DNA of 64,000 nt from Hyphomicrobium sp. NDB2Meth4. GTDB taxonomy: Bacteria; Pseudomonadota; Alphaproteobacteria; Rhizobiales; Hyphomicrobiaceae. Under the pieces are notes generated by a model that searched no databases, was not told where the DNA came from, and worked only from the letters and a program-made list of their open reading frames with translations. This document shows, piece by piece, positions 53,315 to 62,343 of this stretch; positions within the stretch are counted from its first letter, which is position 1, and every line of letters begins with the position of its first letter. Location: NCBI RefSeq assembly GCF_900117445.1, contig NZ_FPEJ01000013.1, forward strand, positions 310,001 to 374,000, in the 5' to 3' direction. Position numbers and translations under genes: made by a program.

Positions 53315-54079
53315 ATGCAGTGGGCGGAGCGCACATGGTGCGAGTTGCCGCACGACCTCGCGGCAGCACGTTTCACGGCGCTCCTGCCCGTGGGAGCGAC
53401 CGAGCAGCACGGGCCTCAGCTCGCAACCGGCATGGACTGGGTGCTTGCCGATAAGCTCTGCCGTGAAGTTGCGCACCGCACAGGCGTGCCCATGTTGCCG
53501 CCGCTGCCGTACGGCTGCTCGCTCGGCCACAGCCAGCGCTGGCCAGGCACGATCGCGCTCCAGCCCATCACTCTGATCACGCTCGTGAAGGAAATCGGCG
53601 ATTGGGCATATATCAGCGGCGTGCGGCGCCTCATCATCGTCAACACCCATGTTACGAATGCGGCGCCGCTGCGCTGTGCTCTGGAAATGCTGCGTGCCGA
53701 GCACGACGACATGATGGTCGCGGTGATCAACTCCGCGCACATGAGCGAGCGGGTGAGGGCCGCGCACTTTGCAGACGCGGACGATTGGCACGCCAATGCC
53801 ACCGAGACATCTCTAATGATGGGTATCGCGCCGCAGATCGCGCGGCCGCCCCTGAACGCGACGTCGGATGATCCAGATCGCACGCAAGGTCTGGTCTTCT
53901 CCCACCCCGTCAACCGCACCAGCGCCAACGGCGTGACGGGAAACCCGAGCCAGGCCACCGTCGAGGATGGGCTGCGTCTGTTCGCGTGGATGACGGAAGA
54001 CCTGGCGGCCATCGTCGAAAAAGGAAAGCTGGAGCAGCCTCCGCTCGCTGCGTCCTATGTCAGCCGCGCCTCGGACTGA
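53315..54079 (+). CDS. Creatininase-family amidohydrolase (second copy)
   Basis: 254 residues. Metal ligands are in L-P-V-G-A-T-E-Q-H-G-P-Q (about 25-36), with M-D near 42 and H-A-N-A-T-E-T-S near 155-162. It is only distantly similar to the protein at 5674-6456. GGGAG lies upstream of ATG 53315, and the GlnT-like gene ends 33 bases before it. It may cleave the amide made or imported by this gene set; the substrate is not readable. Confidence 0.85.
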   Translation: MQWAERTWCELPHDLAAARFTALLPVGATEQHGPQLATGMDWVLADKLCREVAHRTGVPMLPPLPYGCSLGHSQRWPGTIALQPITLITLVKEIGDWAYISGVRRLIIVNTHVTNAAPLRCALEMLRAEHDDMMVAVINSAHMSERVRAAHFADADDWHANATETSLMMGIAPQIARPPLNATSDDPDRTQGLVFSHPVNRTSANGVTGNPSQATVEDGLRLFAWMTEDLAAIVEKGKLEQPPLAASYVSRASD

Positions 54080-54397
54080 GCAGCGCTTCTCCGAAACCCT
54101 GCAATCGTCGCGCCGATGCCGTTTAACGCCGCGAGGGGAACGCTTTTTCAAGCTGCTGGAGTCTAGAAGACTCTCGAGTGGCAGGGGAGCACCTCGAGGT
54201 ATGTCCGCAGCGCAAGCCGTCGTTACCGATAGATTAAAGCCCGGACTCTCCCGCGCTGAGGCTGCAGGCGCGCGCTCCCCATCGATCACACATTCAAATC
54301 GGCGGTCTTGACGCTCGGTTTCATAAGTGAAGCCGGGTTCGATTGCACTATTAAGTAAAGAGAGCGCCGGGCCGCTCTCGCAGGAAGGGAAATGACA
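54080..54397. other. Leader region before the malic enzyme gene
   Basis: 318 bases without a gene. It holds a small inverted repeat, GAGTC-N5-GACTC (54159-54173), followed by two CTCGAG palindromes. AGGAAGGG at 54382-54389 is the ribosome site of the next gene. Confidence 0.5.
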
Positions 54398-56050
54398 ATG
54401 CTCTCCAGCAAGACCGGAATCGAAGTTCTCCGCGATCCCTCCCTCAACAAATCGACTGCGTTCAGCGAAGCGGAGAAGGTCGCGCTCGGTCTGGTCGGCC
54501 TCGTCTCTGACACGACGGAGAGCGAGGATCTGCAACTGAAGCGCGTCATGATGCAGCTGGCGCACAAGACGACCGACCTCGACCGCTACATCTACTTGAT
54601 CAATCTGCTCGATCATAACGAGACGCTGTTCTATCGCACCGTGATGTCGGATCCTGCGCGCTTCCTTCCCATCGTCTACGACCCCACCATCGGCGAAGCC
54701 TGCCTCAAGTTCGGCCACATCTATCGCCAGCCGCGCGGCATGTATCTATCGATGTCACGGCGCGGGAAGGTGAGGGACGTTCTGAGCAACTGGCCCCAGA
54801 AGGACATCCGTTTCATCTGCGTCACCGATGGCGGACGCATTCTCGGCCTGGGCGATCTCGGCGCCAACGGCGTCGGCATCCCGATCGGCAAGCTGCAGCT
54901 TTACACGGCGTGCGCGGGCGTGCCGCCGCAATACCTGCTACCGATGTATCTCGACGCCGGTACCAACAACGAGCAGCTCCTGCACGATCCGCTTTATCTC
55001 GGCTTGCGCCGGACGCGCCCGGCCACGGAAGACCTCTTCTCCTTCGTCGACGAGTTCGTCGCAGCGGTGCAGGAGGTGTTCCCGAAGTGCTGCATCCATT
55101 TCGAGGACTGGACCGGCGTCGACGCCGTCCATCTGCTAGAGCGCTACCGCGACAAGTACTGCGTCTATAACGACGACGTTCAAGGCACCGCGGGCATCGT
55201 TCTCGCCGGCATGATCAATGCGGCGAGGATCAAAGGCAGCGAGCTCAGCAGCGAGCGGTACCTGTTCCTGGGCGCGGGCTCTGCCGGCATTGGGCTATCG
55301 GGCCTCCTATGCTCGGCGATGGTCGAGGAAGGCCTGTCGCTCGAGGAAGCGCGCGCGCGCATCCACATGTTCGATGTCAACGGCCTATTGGAAAGCACCA
55401 GAACCGATCTCGTCGACTTCCAGAAGCCGTACGCGCACGACCATGCGCCGACGCGAGACTTCCTTGCCGCGATCGAGAGCATCCGGCCCACCACGATCAT
55501 CGGCGTCAGCACCATTGGCGGCGCGTTCACCCAGCCCGTGATCGAAGCAATGGCCCGCATCAACGAGCGCCCGATCGTTCTGGCGCTCTCCAATCCCACC
55601 GAGCACGCCGAATGCACCGCCGAGCAGGCTTACACCTGGTCGAACGGCAAAGCGATCTACGCCGCCGGCGTTCAGTTCCCGCCCGTCCACCACGATGGCA
55701 CGACGTTCCTGCCGGGGCAGGCGAACAATTTCTATATTTTCCCCGCCATCGGCATGGCCGTGTTCGCGACTGAGGCTTCACGCGTGACCGATGCAATGTT
55801 TATTGAGGCCGCCCGCGCCGTGGCGGACCAGGTCCCCGCGTCACTGCTGAACCAGGGCCTGCTCTACCCGCCCCAGGCCAACATCCTCGAGACGGAAATC
55901 CAGACGGCGGCGCGCATAGCCGAGCTGATCTTTGCTTCCGGACTTGCCCGTGTTGACCGGCCCGGAACGGACATGGTCTCGTTCATCCGCGGCCACGTCT
56001 ACAAGCCGGAATACCAGAAGATCGACAGCGAGATTCAGCAGGTAGCCTAG
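54398..56050 (+). CDS. NAD(P)-dependent malic enzyme (oxaloacetate-decarboxylating type)
   Basis: 550 residues. Catalytic Tyr is in V-Y-D-P-T-I-G-E-A near 88, the metal site in F-E-D-W-T-G near 236 and Y-N-D-D-V-Q-G-T-A-G near 260, the dinucleotide loop in F-L-G-A-G-S-A-G-I-G near 290, and A-L-S-N-P-T near 396. The length matches the SfcA/MaeA class, which turns malate into pyruvate and CO2. ATG 54398 is favoured by AGGAAGGG eight bases upstream; the ATG at 54392 is too close. It may feed pyruvate from C4 acids and is not clearly part of the operon before it. Confidence 0.9.
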   Translation: MLSSKTGIEVLRDPSLNKSTAFSEAEKVALGLVGLVSDTTESEDLQLKRVMMQLAHKTTDLDRYIYLINLLDHNETLFYRTVMSDPARFLPIVYDPTIGEACLKFGHIYRQPRGMYLSMSRRGKVRDVLSNWPQKDIRFICVTDGGRILGLGDLGANGVGIPIGKLQLYTACAGVPPQYLLPMYLDAGTNNEQLLHDPLYLGLRRTRPATEDLFSFVDEFVAAVQEVFPKCCIHFEDWTGVDAVHLLERYRDKYCVYNDDVQGTAGIVLAGMINAARIKGSELSSERYLFLGAGSAGIGLSGLLCSAMVEEGLSLEEARARIHMFDVNGLLESTRTDLVDFQKPYAHDHAPTRDFLAAIESIRPTTIIGVSTIGGAFTQPVIEAMARINERPIVLALSNPTEHAECTAEQAYTWSNGKAIYAAGVQFPPVHHDGTTFLPGQANNFYIFPAIGMAVFATEASRVTDAMFIEAARAVADQVPASLLNQGLLYPPQANILETEIQTAARIAELIFASGLARVDRPGTDMVSFIRGHVYKPEYQKIDSEIQQVA

Positions 56051-56077
56051 GGGGCTGCGCCCGCGGCGCTTCAGCTC

Positions 56078-56290
56078 TCAAACGACGCCGAAACCCAGTC
56101 GCTTGAGCGCCTGGCCCGCCAGCTTGGCATCCTCGCCACCGTGCGCCATCAGCTGATCGAGATGGTGCACAAGCTTGCCGAGCTTGCGCTTTTTCATCTC
56201 GTCGTAGAACACGCGTGAGACCTCTTCCGGCGCCAGCGCGAGTATCCCGATGGCTTCCATCCGGGCCTCTTCGATCTTGCTGGACGACAT
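56078..56290 (-). CDS. Small hypothetical protein
   Basis: 70 residues, mostly helical and charged (E-E-A-R-M-E-A-I-G-I-L-A-L-A-P-E-E-V-S-R). No signal peptide or membrane span. The codon use is like that of neighbouring genes. It is convergent with malic enzyme, and the function is unknown. Confidence 0.55.
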   Translation of the reverse strand: MSSSKIEEARMEAIGILALAPEEVSRVFYDEMKKRKLGKLVHHLDQLMAHGGEDAKLAGQALKRLGFGVV

Positions 56291-56418
56291 CGAACACCTG
56301 CCGATTTTGGGGCAACTGCCAACCTATATGCGTCGCGCAGCTGGCATCGTACAGGGGCAGATCGTCCCACGATGCGTCGCGGTTAAATTGCCGTTGATGC
56401 ATCCTCGTAAAGGTGGTG

Positions 56419-56692
56419 TCACAATTTTCCGTGCCACCTGGTCGTCGAAGCCGAGCCAGCATCGAACGGCTGCGGCGCTCGCGCGACGTCTTTGATCGCC
56501 GTGTCAGGCGAGAAATTGTGGTCGGCTCGAAGCGACTTCACTTCGACAGTCATTTCCTACATCGAGGCGGTGGCGGAGGACCGCTTGCACTATCGTGCAC
56601 GCTTGATTTCGGGTCGGTAAGCCGGAAACGTCGATCACCATGCGCAAAAACCGGTCAAAGTCCTCGGAGGCATGTTGATATTCCATCGGCAT
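56419..56692 (-). pseudogene. Decayed DUF2267 gene
   Basis: The first 45 codons (from 56692) read like a DUF2267 N-terminus: M-P-M-E-Y-Q-H-A-S-E-D-F-D-R-F-L, then T-R-N-Q-A. The frame then runs to a stop. From 56553, in another frame, the DUF2267 C-terminus appears: V-K-S-L-R-A-D-H-N-F-S-P-D-T-A-I-K-D-V-A-R-A. The middle (about 40 residues) is missing. Thus an internal deletion plus frameshift destroyed the gene. Confidence 0.7.
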
Positions 56693-56799
56693 TCTCGGCT
56701 CCCACCTCCAGTAGCGACAGAAAAGACGATTGGCTGGTCACCGCTTCGCCCGGACGGTTGCGCGTTGTCTCGCGTCATCGGGAGGCTCATCAGGTAAGC

Positions 56800-56997
56800 G
56801 ATATCTACGTGCGTGGCGGCCGAAACATAGACACCGGTCCGTTCGCGGGAGATGGGGCAGCAAGTCCACAAAAGAGCGACTTGATCGTAAAGATTGATCG
56901 CTCGCAGCAGGAAAAGGCTGATCTAATTGCCTTTCTCAAGACGCTAACCGATGCGACGCTGCTGACTTCACCGCGTTTCTCAGATCCGTGGAAATGA
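56800..56997 (+). pseudogene. Possible remnant of a di-heme cytochrome c peroxidase/MauG C-terminus
   Basis: The last ~65 codons of an open stretch read Y-V-R-G-G-R-N, then I-D-R-S-Q-Q-E-K-A-D-L-I-A-F-L-K-T-L-T-D, ending T-S-P-R-F. This resembles the tail of MauG/CcpA-type di-heme peroxidases. The upstream part of the same frame overlaps the decayed DUF2267 gene on the other strand and shows no heme-binding C-x-x-C-H. A relic is the simplest reading. Confidence 0.45.
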
Positions 56998-57141
56998 CGT
57001 TGCGGAGACGTCCCTTGCTCGGATTGAATGACCTGCTGTAAACGTGGGTCCAAATTTTGTACTTTCCACCTTTCTTTCCTGAAGCTTCGTCGAACATTCG
57101 ATGCCAGTGGCACTGATGAAGACTGAATACTGGGGCGGCGC

Positions 57142-57354
57142 ATGCCATTCTCTGAAACGTCATTTGACCCTGATACTCAAGAGACGCTCAAGCGGGTAAT
57201 GGATGAAGTATGCGCTGAGGTTCGGGACGACGCGCTTGAGGTCGATAAGGCGACGCGGCTCATGGTTGTCATCCGGCTCGTTGCCGCAGCCGCGGACGGT
57301 GAGCGTGATCCGGACAAGCTCAAGCATGTCGCTCGCAAGGTGGTGAAGCCCTAG
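57142..57354 (+). CDS. Small hypothetical protein
   Basis: 70 residues beginning [12 protein letters not shown], a start I recall in small hypothetical proteins of rhizobial relatives, then a helical body ending G-E-R-D-P-D-K-L. No known domain. Function unknown. Confidence 0.6.
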
Positions 57355-57678
57355 CTCCGTCGCCGCGTTCACCAACTGAGTTGGGCATTGTCGGAATGCA
57401 CTAGGCAGCACGAACACCGCCAGGCGCCAACTAATCTGCTTGATTGATACTGAGACAAGCTCTGCAGCCCTAGGCTTAGGAAATATCTAACCAGCGACGG
57501 TTTGCTGCCGCTGCGCGATGGGGACGGCCATGACAGAACTTGAACGAGGGCGGCTTGTGTTGAATCAACCCGGAAAGACTACGGTCTTGCGCCCGTTCGT
57601 GAATACGCGATTCTTGCGGGTCTCCGGCGACTACGGCGGCCGCCCTGAATGTCGGCAGTCCCTGGGAATGCTCGATGG
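57355..57678. other. Gene-free region
   Basis: 324 bases. A 54-codon open stretch (57530-57694, GGGGAC upstream) exists but has no recognisable features and overlaps the end of the SDR gene. Otherwise nothing is seen. Confidence 0.4.
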
Positions 57679-58692
57679 CTATCCGCCAGAGTAGCCGCCG
57701 ATGATAGGCAGCACCTCACCAGTGATGTAGCTCGAGCAGCTGGGTGCGGCGAGAAACACGAAAGCTGGCGCTATCTCTTCGGGCTGCGCGGGGCGCTTCA
57801 TCGGGGTGTCGCTGCCGAACTTCGCAACCTTCTCCGCTGACTTGTCGGCAGGGTTGAGAGGCGTCCATACCGGGCCCGGCGCAACCGCATTCACGCGTAT
57901 GCCGCGCCCGATGAGATGCGTGGCTAGCGAGCGCGTGAACGCATGAATGCCGCCCTTCGTCATCGAATAGTCGAGGAGATCCTTGTTGCCGAGCAGGCCG
58001 GTGACCGATCCCGTCATCACGATGGCGCTCCCATTCTTCATTTCGGGCACAGCCGCTTTCGCCATGTAGAAATAGCCATAGAGGTTCGTCTTCAGGGTGC
58101 GGTCGAAATGCTCATCCGTGAGATCTTCGAAATCCTGGATGTGCTCCTGAAAGGCGGCATTGTTGACTAGAATGTCGAGCTTGCCGAGTTGGGCCACAGT
58201 CTGCTTCACCGCTTCCTTGCAGAATTTCGGATCGGCGACATCACCCGATAGCAGAATGCAGCGGCGTCCCTCTTTCTCGACCGCGCGCTTAGTCTTTTCC
58301 GCATCCTCGTCCTCCGTTAGGTAAGCGACCGCAACGTCGGCGCCTTCGCGGGCGAAGAGAACGGCAACTGACCGGCCGATGCCGGAGTCGCCGCCAGTTA
58401 TCAGAGCAACTTTATCTTTGAGCTTTTCAGAGCCCTTGTAGTGCGGAGCATCGTACATCGGCTGCAAGTCGAGTTCGGCTTCCTCGCCCGGCTTACTCAG
58501 ATGCTGGCTGGGAAGCGGCGGCTCGGGATAGGTGCGCGCACCAGCCTGGACCGCCCCTTTAGCTTCTCTCCGCTTCGTTTTCCTGTTGTCGACCTTGCGC
58601 TGTATGGCGCGTTCTGCGGACGCCGCTTCTTCCGCACCTTTGCGAAAAGCAGACAGATCCGAGCCCTTCGACGGGGTGCTGGTGTCGGTCAT
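57679..58692 (-). CDS. SDR-family oxidoreductase (YghA/general-stress type)
   Basis: 337 residues. A charged Lys/Arg/Glu-rich N-terminal tail (about 1-85), typical of YghA/YhdF-type stress dehydrogenases, precedes the Rossmann domain. That domain has T-G-G-D-S-G-I-G-R near 99-107, N-N-A-A near 178, the catalytic Ser in T-G-S-V near 230 and Y-S-M-T-K-G near 243-248. It should reduce an aldehyde or ketone with NAD(P)H; the substrate is unknown. An EcfG-like promoter lies upstream, so stress induction is likely. Confidence 0.9.
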   Translation of the reverse strand: MTDTSTPSKGSDLSAFRKGAEEAASAERAIQRKVDNRKTKRREAKGAVQAGARTYPEPPLPSQHLSKPGEEAELDLQPMYDAPHYKGSEKLKDKVALITGGDSGIGRSVAVLFAREGADVAVAYLTEDEDAEKTKRAVEKEGRRCILLSGDVADPKFCKEAVKQTVAQLGKLDILVNNAAFQEHIQDFEDLTDEHFDRTLKTNLYGYFYMAKAAVPEMKNGSAIVMTGSVTGLLGNKDLLDYSMTKGGIHAFTRSLATHLIGRGIRVNAVAPGPVWTPLNPADKSAEKVAKFGSDTPMKRPAQPEEIAPAFVFLAAPSCSSYITGEVLPIIGGYSGG

Positions 58693-58719
58693 CGCAACCT
58701 CCGAAACTCTTTTGCGTGA

Positions 58720-58744
58720 AACTCTCGGACGAAAAGCTTGTTCC
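58720..58744 (-). promoter_or_regulatory. EcfG-like general-stress promoter of the SDR gene
   Basis: On the minus strand GGAAC (58744-58740), 16 bases, then AGTT (58723-58720), about 28 bases before the start codon. The alphaproteobacterial EcfG consensus is GGAAC-N16/17-CGTT. Confidence 0.5.
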
Positions 58745-59269
58745 GCGTTGATATCGTTGGCTCGCCCCGGATCGTGCTGCCGGCCGGGACTCCAATCGAT
58801 TTGCTGCCGCTGCCCAGTAGCGAGGAACCACTGAGGCGCAGCTGCATTTTATCGGACGCCGGGTGTCAACCGGGCGCAAGGGAGATGGTGGACGCAGCTT
58901 ATTTTCCCGGTTTCTGGCTGCGGCAGCAACGCATCGGTACGCGTTTCACCCGACCCCTTCCCGGCGCATTTAGATTTGCGACTTGTTCACCCGCTGATGG
59001 ACGACAACACAGCGACTGAATAACAGCGCGCGGGGCAAAGTCTACATGTGCGGATCGGTAAGAGTACGTCTGCACGTATCGCGCCACGTCTCCTTCGACA
59101 TGTGCGTTTCGCGATCCCACGCAGCTTCACACGTTGAGCATCGCCATACTGGCACCTCCGCCTACCAACCCAGGGAAATACTTGTCTGGCCTAGAGGTTC
59201 CCGACGGAACCCATACGATTTGCAGCCGTTTCAGCACTGCGATCGAAAACCTGCGGGAGGTCGTGCATT
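58745..59269. other. Gene-free region
   Basis: About 525 bases between the SDR promoter and the lipoprotein gene. Short open stretches occur on both strands, but none has a ribosome site with family-like sequence. Confidence 0.5.
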
Positions 59270-59524
59270 TTGCGCCGCGCGTTCACATTTCTCGCAGCCG
59301 CATGCGCTTTGTCCGGATGCGCCGTGTCCACCGATCGTCAGTCGCTGGGTTATGGCGACTACGTCGGCTACTCGTGCGAGCAACTGGGCCAAGAAGCTCT
59401 GAGGCTCATGCGCATAGCCGCCGACAGGAGCGAGCATCTCGTCGCGGACGACAGAGATCGCCGAGACCGGGCCATGCTGCAGTTGTCGAACGTGAAGCGA
59501 GCAAGCAGCGCCAAGGCCTGCTGA
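59270..59524 (+). CDS. Small lipoprotein
   Basis: 84 residues from a TTG start with GGGAGG upstream. The N-terminus is a lipoprotein signal peptide with lipobox A-L-S-G-C near 13-17. The rest is helical (S-C-E-Q-L-G-Q-E-A-L-R-L-M, then A-A-D-R-S-E-H-L). I recall similar small lipoproteins in related bacteria. It overlaps longer open frames that are not coding. Confidence 0.65.
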   Translation: MRRAFTFLAAACALSGCAVSTDRQSLGYGDYVGYSCEQLGQEALRLMRIAADRSEHLVADDRDRRDRAMLQLSNVKRASSAKAC

Positions 59525-59583
59525 AGCGTGAACGCGAGCCGGCTCATAGCATCACCTTTTCCGCAGCCTTTAGTGGGCGATCC

Positions 59584-60894
59584 ATGCACAGAGTTACATT
59601 CCTTATCTCATCGATGTTGCTGCTCCCAATTGGCGCGGCAGCCCAGCAACAGCCAGGAGTAGGGCCAAACCCTAACCTTCCTGAGCCGCAGAGTTCACTT
59701 CTGCCGACGGTGAACGTGGCGCCAGCGACAAGCTGGAGTGCGGATGCCCGTCCGATCCCCGGACAAGGGCTCTCCGTCGAACGTTACAAGACGGGCCTCG
59801 ACCACCCCCGCTGGCTCTACGTGCTTCCCACCGGGGATGTACTCGTCGCTGAAACGAATGCACCGCCGAAGCCTGAAGACTCATCGGGCATCAAGGGCTG
59901 GTTCATGAAATTCTTCATGCGTCGCGCCACTGGTTCTTCACATAGCGCCAATCGTATCCGGCTTCTGCGCGACACCGATGGCAATGGCGCGGCCGACACG
60001 GACAAGGTGTTCCTCGACGGGCTTTACTCACCTTTTGGAATGGCCCTTATCGGCCAGAACTTTTACGTCGCAAATACCGATCCCGTGCTCCGCTTCCCAT
60101 ACGCCGGCGGCGCCATTACCGGGGAAAGCCAGAAGGTCACGGACTTGCCGGCCGGGCCACTGAACCACCACTGGACGAAGAACATCATCGCCAGTCCTGA
60201 CGGCAAGCGCTTGTATGCGACCGTTGGATCGAACTCGAACGTCGGCGAGAACGGCCTCGATAAAGAGGAAGGGCGCGCGGCCATATGGGAGATCGACACC
60301 CAAACTGGTGAGAAGCGGGTGTTTGCGACCGGTCTTCGTAATCCGAACGGCTTGGCGTGGGAGCCGTCGACCGGCGTATTGTGGACCGTCGTCAATGAAC
60401 GCGATGAACTCGGTGATAACCTCGTTCCCGATTATCTGACGTCGGTTCGCGAGGGCGGGTTCTATGGCTGGCCCTTCAGCTACTGGGGGCAGCATCTGGA
60501 CACGCGCGTAAAAGAGCAGAAGCCCGATCTCGTCGCGAAAGCTATACCTCCAGATTACGGCCTTGGGGCACACGTAGCAGCTCTCGGCTTGGCATTTGAC
60601 AGCGACAGCTCTCATCTCGGCGCACCATACGAGAAGGGCGCCTTCATCGGTCTGCACGGATCTTGGAATCGGTCGGATCGCGCCGGCTACAAGGTGATCT
60701 TCGTTCCGTTCAAGGACGGACGACCCTCCGGCGAACCTATTGACGTTCTCACGGGCTTTGCTGACGAGGCCGGCAACGCCCGCGGACGGCCCGTCGGTGT
60801 CGCGTTCGACAAGACGGGTGCTTTACTCGTTGCCGACGACGTTGGTGGCATCATCTGGCGGGTTACGCGCGCCTCCGGGGAAAACGCCCCATAG
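59584..60894 (+). CDS. PQQ-dependent sugar dehydrogenase-like (sorbosone dehydrogenase family) secreted protein
   Basis: 436 residues with a Sec signal peptide (about 1-19, ending G-A-A-A). The six-bladed GDH/sorbosone dehydrogenase fold shows as repeated blade motifs: H-P-R-W-L-Y-V-L-P-T-G-D-V-L-V-A-E, T-G-L-R-N-P-N-G-L-A, G-W-P-F-S-Y, and H-G-S-W-N-R. Members oxidise aldose-type sugars or sorbosone, using PQQ or heme. ATG 59584 begins the signal peptide; the frame is open far upstream but only from non-signal sequence. Confidence 0.87.
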   Translation: MHRVTFLISSMLLLPIGAAAQQQPGVGPNPNLPEPQSSLLPTVNVAPATSWSADARPIPGQGLSVERYKTGLDHPRWLYVLPTGDVLVAETNAPPKPEDSSGIKGWFMKFFMRRATGSSHSANRIRLLRDTDGNGAADTDKVFLDGLYSPFGMALIGQNFYVANTDPVLRFPYAGGAITGESQKVTDLPAGPLNHHWTKNIIASPDGKRLYATVGSNSNVGENGLDKEEGRAAIWEIDTQTGEKRVFATGLRNPNGLAWEPSTGVLWTVVNERDELGDNLVPDYLTSVREGGFYGWPFSYWGQHLDTRVKEQKPDLVAKAIPPDYGLGAHVAALGLAFDSDSSHLGAPYEKGAFIGLHGSWNRSDRAGYKVIFVPFKDGRPSGEPIDVLTGFADEAGNARGRPVGVAFDKTGALLVADDVGGIIWRVTRASGENAP

Positions 60895-60919
60895 TCATGC
60901 CGCAGCAGCAGGCGTCGTA

Positions 60920-61168
60920 TCAACGCGGCGCAAATTGCCCCGAAGGCGCCGTGTTGTTCTCACGATCTGGTCGGTAGAACAACCTGTCCAGAAAAAGCAA
61001 CACGCGAACGCCTGCCTGGAATATTGGCGCAGTCACCAGGTAGACGAGGCGCACGTCGACAGCCATTTGCGACCAGTTCCGGCCAGCGGCGTGATAAGCG
61101 GCTATCATTTCGCTCACGTAGAGTATCGCGACGAGCGAAGCGATCAACGTAACCATGAGCATCACCAT
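60920..61168 (-). CDS. Small inner-membrane protein
   Basis: 82 residues with two predicted membrane spans (about 3-25 and 42-62) and a polar tail. Convergent with the sugar dehydrogenase gene. No family recognised. Confidence 0.45.
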   Translation of the reverse strand: MVMLMVTLIASLVAILYVSEMIAAYHAAGRNWSQMAVDVRLVYLVTAPIFQAGVRVLLFLDRLFYRPDRENNTAPSGQFAPR

Positions 61169-61376
61169 AAAGGATGTGTGTTGCTAGATCCGGGCGCCGC
61201 CCTTCGCAGGCTGGGCGCCTATCCAACAACGCAAGGTCCATTCTTGCGTTCCTGGCACATGCAGGAACTTGGATTTTCAGTTGGCTTAGACGGCGGCTCA
61301 CGGCAGGCGTTGGACCCGCGGACAATTGAACCAGATGCCAGCCTCCGGAGTTACCGCTCAAAAGAGGAGAAGTGTC

Positions 61377-61646
61377 ATGGGTGTAATTTCTTGGATCGTC
61401 GTGGGGCTTATCGCGGGCTGGCTTGCCGAGCAAATCAGCGGGAGGGAAGATGGCCTCCTCGCAAATCTCGTGATCGGCATTATCGGCGCATTGGTCGGCG
61501 GCTTCGTCTTCGGCCGGCTCGTAGGACTGTCCTACAGTGAGGGCATAAATCTCGCGACGATCGCCATCGCGACCGGTGGAGCGGTGCTGTTTCTCTTCAT
61601 TTTCGGAATGATGCCGCATCGTCGCCTGCCGCCGCCGCAAGCGTAG
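61377..61646 (+). CDS. GlsB/YeaQ/YmgE-family membrane protein
   Basis: 89 residues with three hydrophobic segments and the family marks G-L-I-A-G-W-L-A near 10-17 and N-L-V-I-G-I-I-G-A-L-V-G-G near 30-42. GAGGAGAAG precedes ATG 61377. These proteins are linked to transglycosylase-associated or stress responses; the exact role is not settled. Confidence 0.87.
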   Translation: MGVISWIVVGLIAGWLAEQISGREDGLLANLVIGIIGALVGGFVFGRLVGLSYSEGINLATIAIATGGAVLFLFIFGMMPHRRLPPPQA

Positions 61647-61778
61647 GCTTTGCCTGGCCCCGCGGCGTTGCCGACTGATGCCCGGGGTCAGTGCTCGCGC
61701 AACACGCTTGGAGCTATTGAGCAGCGCCCGCATCGCGCGCGGTTTCGCTTTTGGTGACGCCGTCCAACGGAAGGCTCG

Positions 61779-62246
61779 CTAAGTTCTCTGCAAATGGCGG
61801 TTGCGCTGCCATATGGAGAACGTGAGCGCTGTCGCGAACGCAACCCAAAGCATATACGGAATGAAGAGAAGGGCGGCGGCAGGAGTATTCTGCCGAGCCG
61901 ACGCAATGAATATTATGATGGTGACGAGCATCGCCGCTGCATCGGCAAGAGCGAGGTCGATGCGCCTCTTGCCAAACATGAGCCACGACCAGGCAGCGTT
62001 GAGGACGATGTTCAGCGACCAGATCGCAAACGCAAAGCTGAAGCCTTCGACGCGCCAGACGATCCACCCCGCGATGGCGATCATCACGTAGAGCGCAGTC
62101 CACGCCGGCCCGAACACCCACGAAGGCGGCGTCCAGCTAGGCCTGTCGAGGCGTCGATACCAATCCCCGGGCTGAAAAATTGCGCCGCTGAGGCCGACCG
62201 CCACCACAATGGCGAGGAACGGCAGGAAGCTGAGCCAATTGTCCAT
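61779..62246 (-). CDS. tspO: TspO/MBR-family tryptophan-rich sensory protein
   Basis: 155 residues, five membrane spans. Conserved P-S-W-T-P-P near 36-41, W-x-x-L-Y near 49-53, N-A-A-W-S-W-L-M-F near 83-91. TspO binds porphyrins and modulates tetrapyrrole or stress responses. It lies beside the cyclopropane synthase gene with about 100 bases between, same strand. Confidence 0.92.
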   Translation of the reverse strand: MDNWLSFLPFLAIVVAVGLSGAIFQPGDWYRRLDRPSWTPPSWVFGPAWTALYVMIAIAGWIVWRVEGFSFAFAIWSLNIVLNAAWSWLMFGKRRIDLALADAAAMLVTIIIFIASARQNTPAAALLFIPYMLWVAFATALTFSIWQRNRHLQRT

Positions 62247-62343
62247 GTCCGCTCCTTGCGAAATGAGTTTTTGCCACTCCAGGTGACGCCGCCGCCGCGC
62301 ACATCGTGCCAGCGAGAGTGATCAACTCATCGTGGCTCTGCAA

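Noticed and set aside
51803-53791. 662-codon open frame on minus, opposite the GlnT-like and creatininase genes
   Set aside because: A shadow of high GC and codon bias in the plus-strand genes; the plus-strand frames have clear family motifs and ribosome sites.
57530-57694. 54-codon open frame with GGGGAC upstream
   Set aside because: No recognisable features, and it overlaps the end of the SDR gene.
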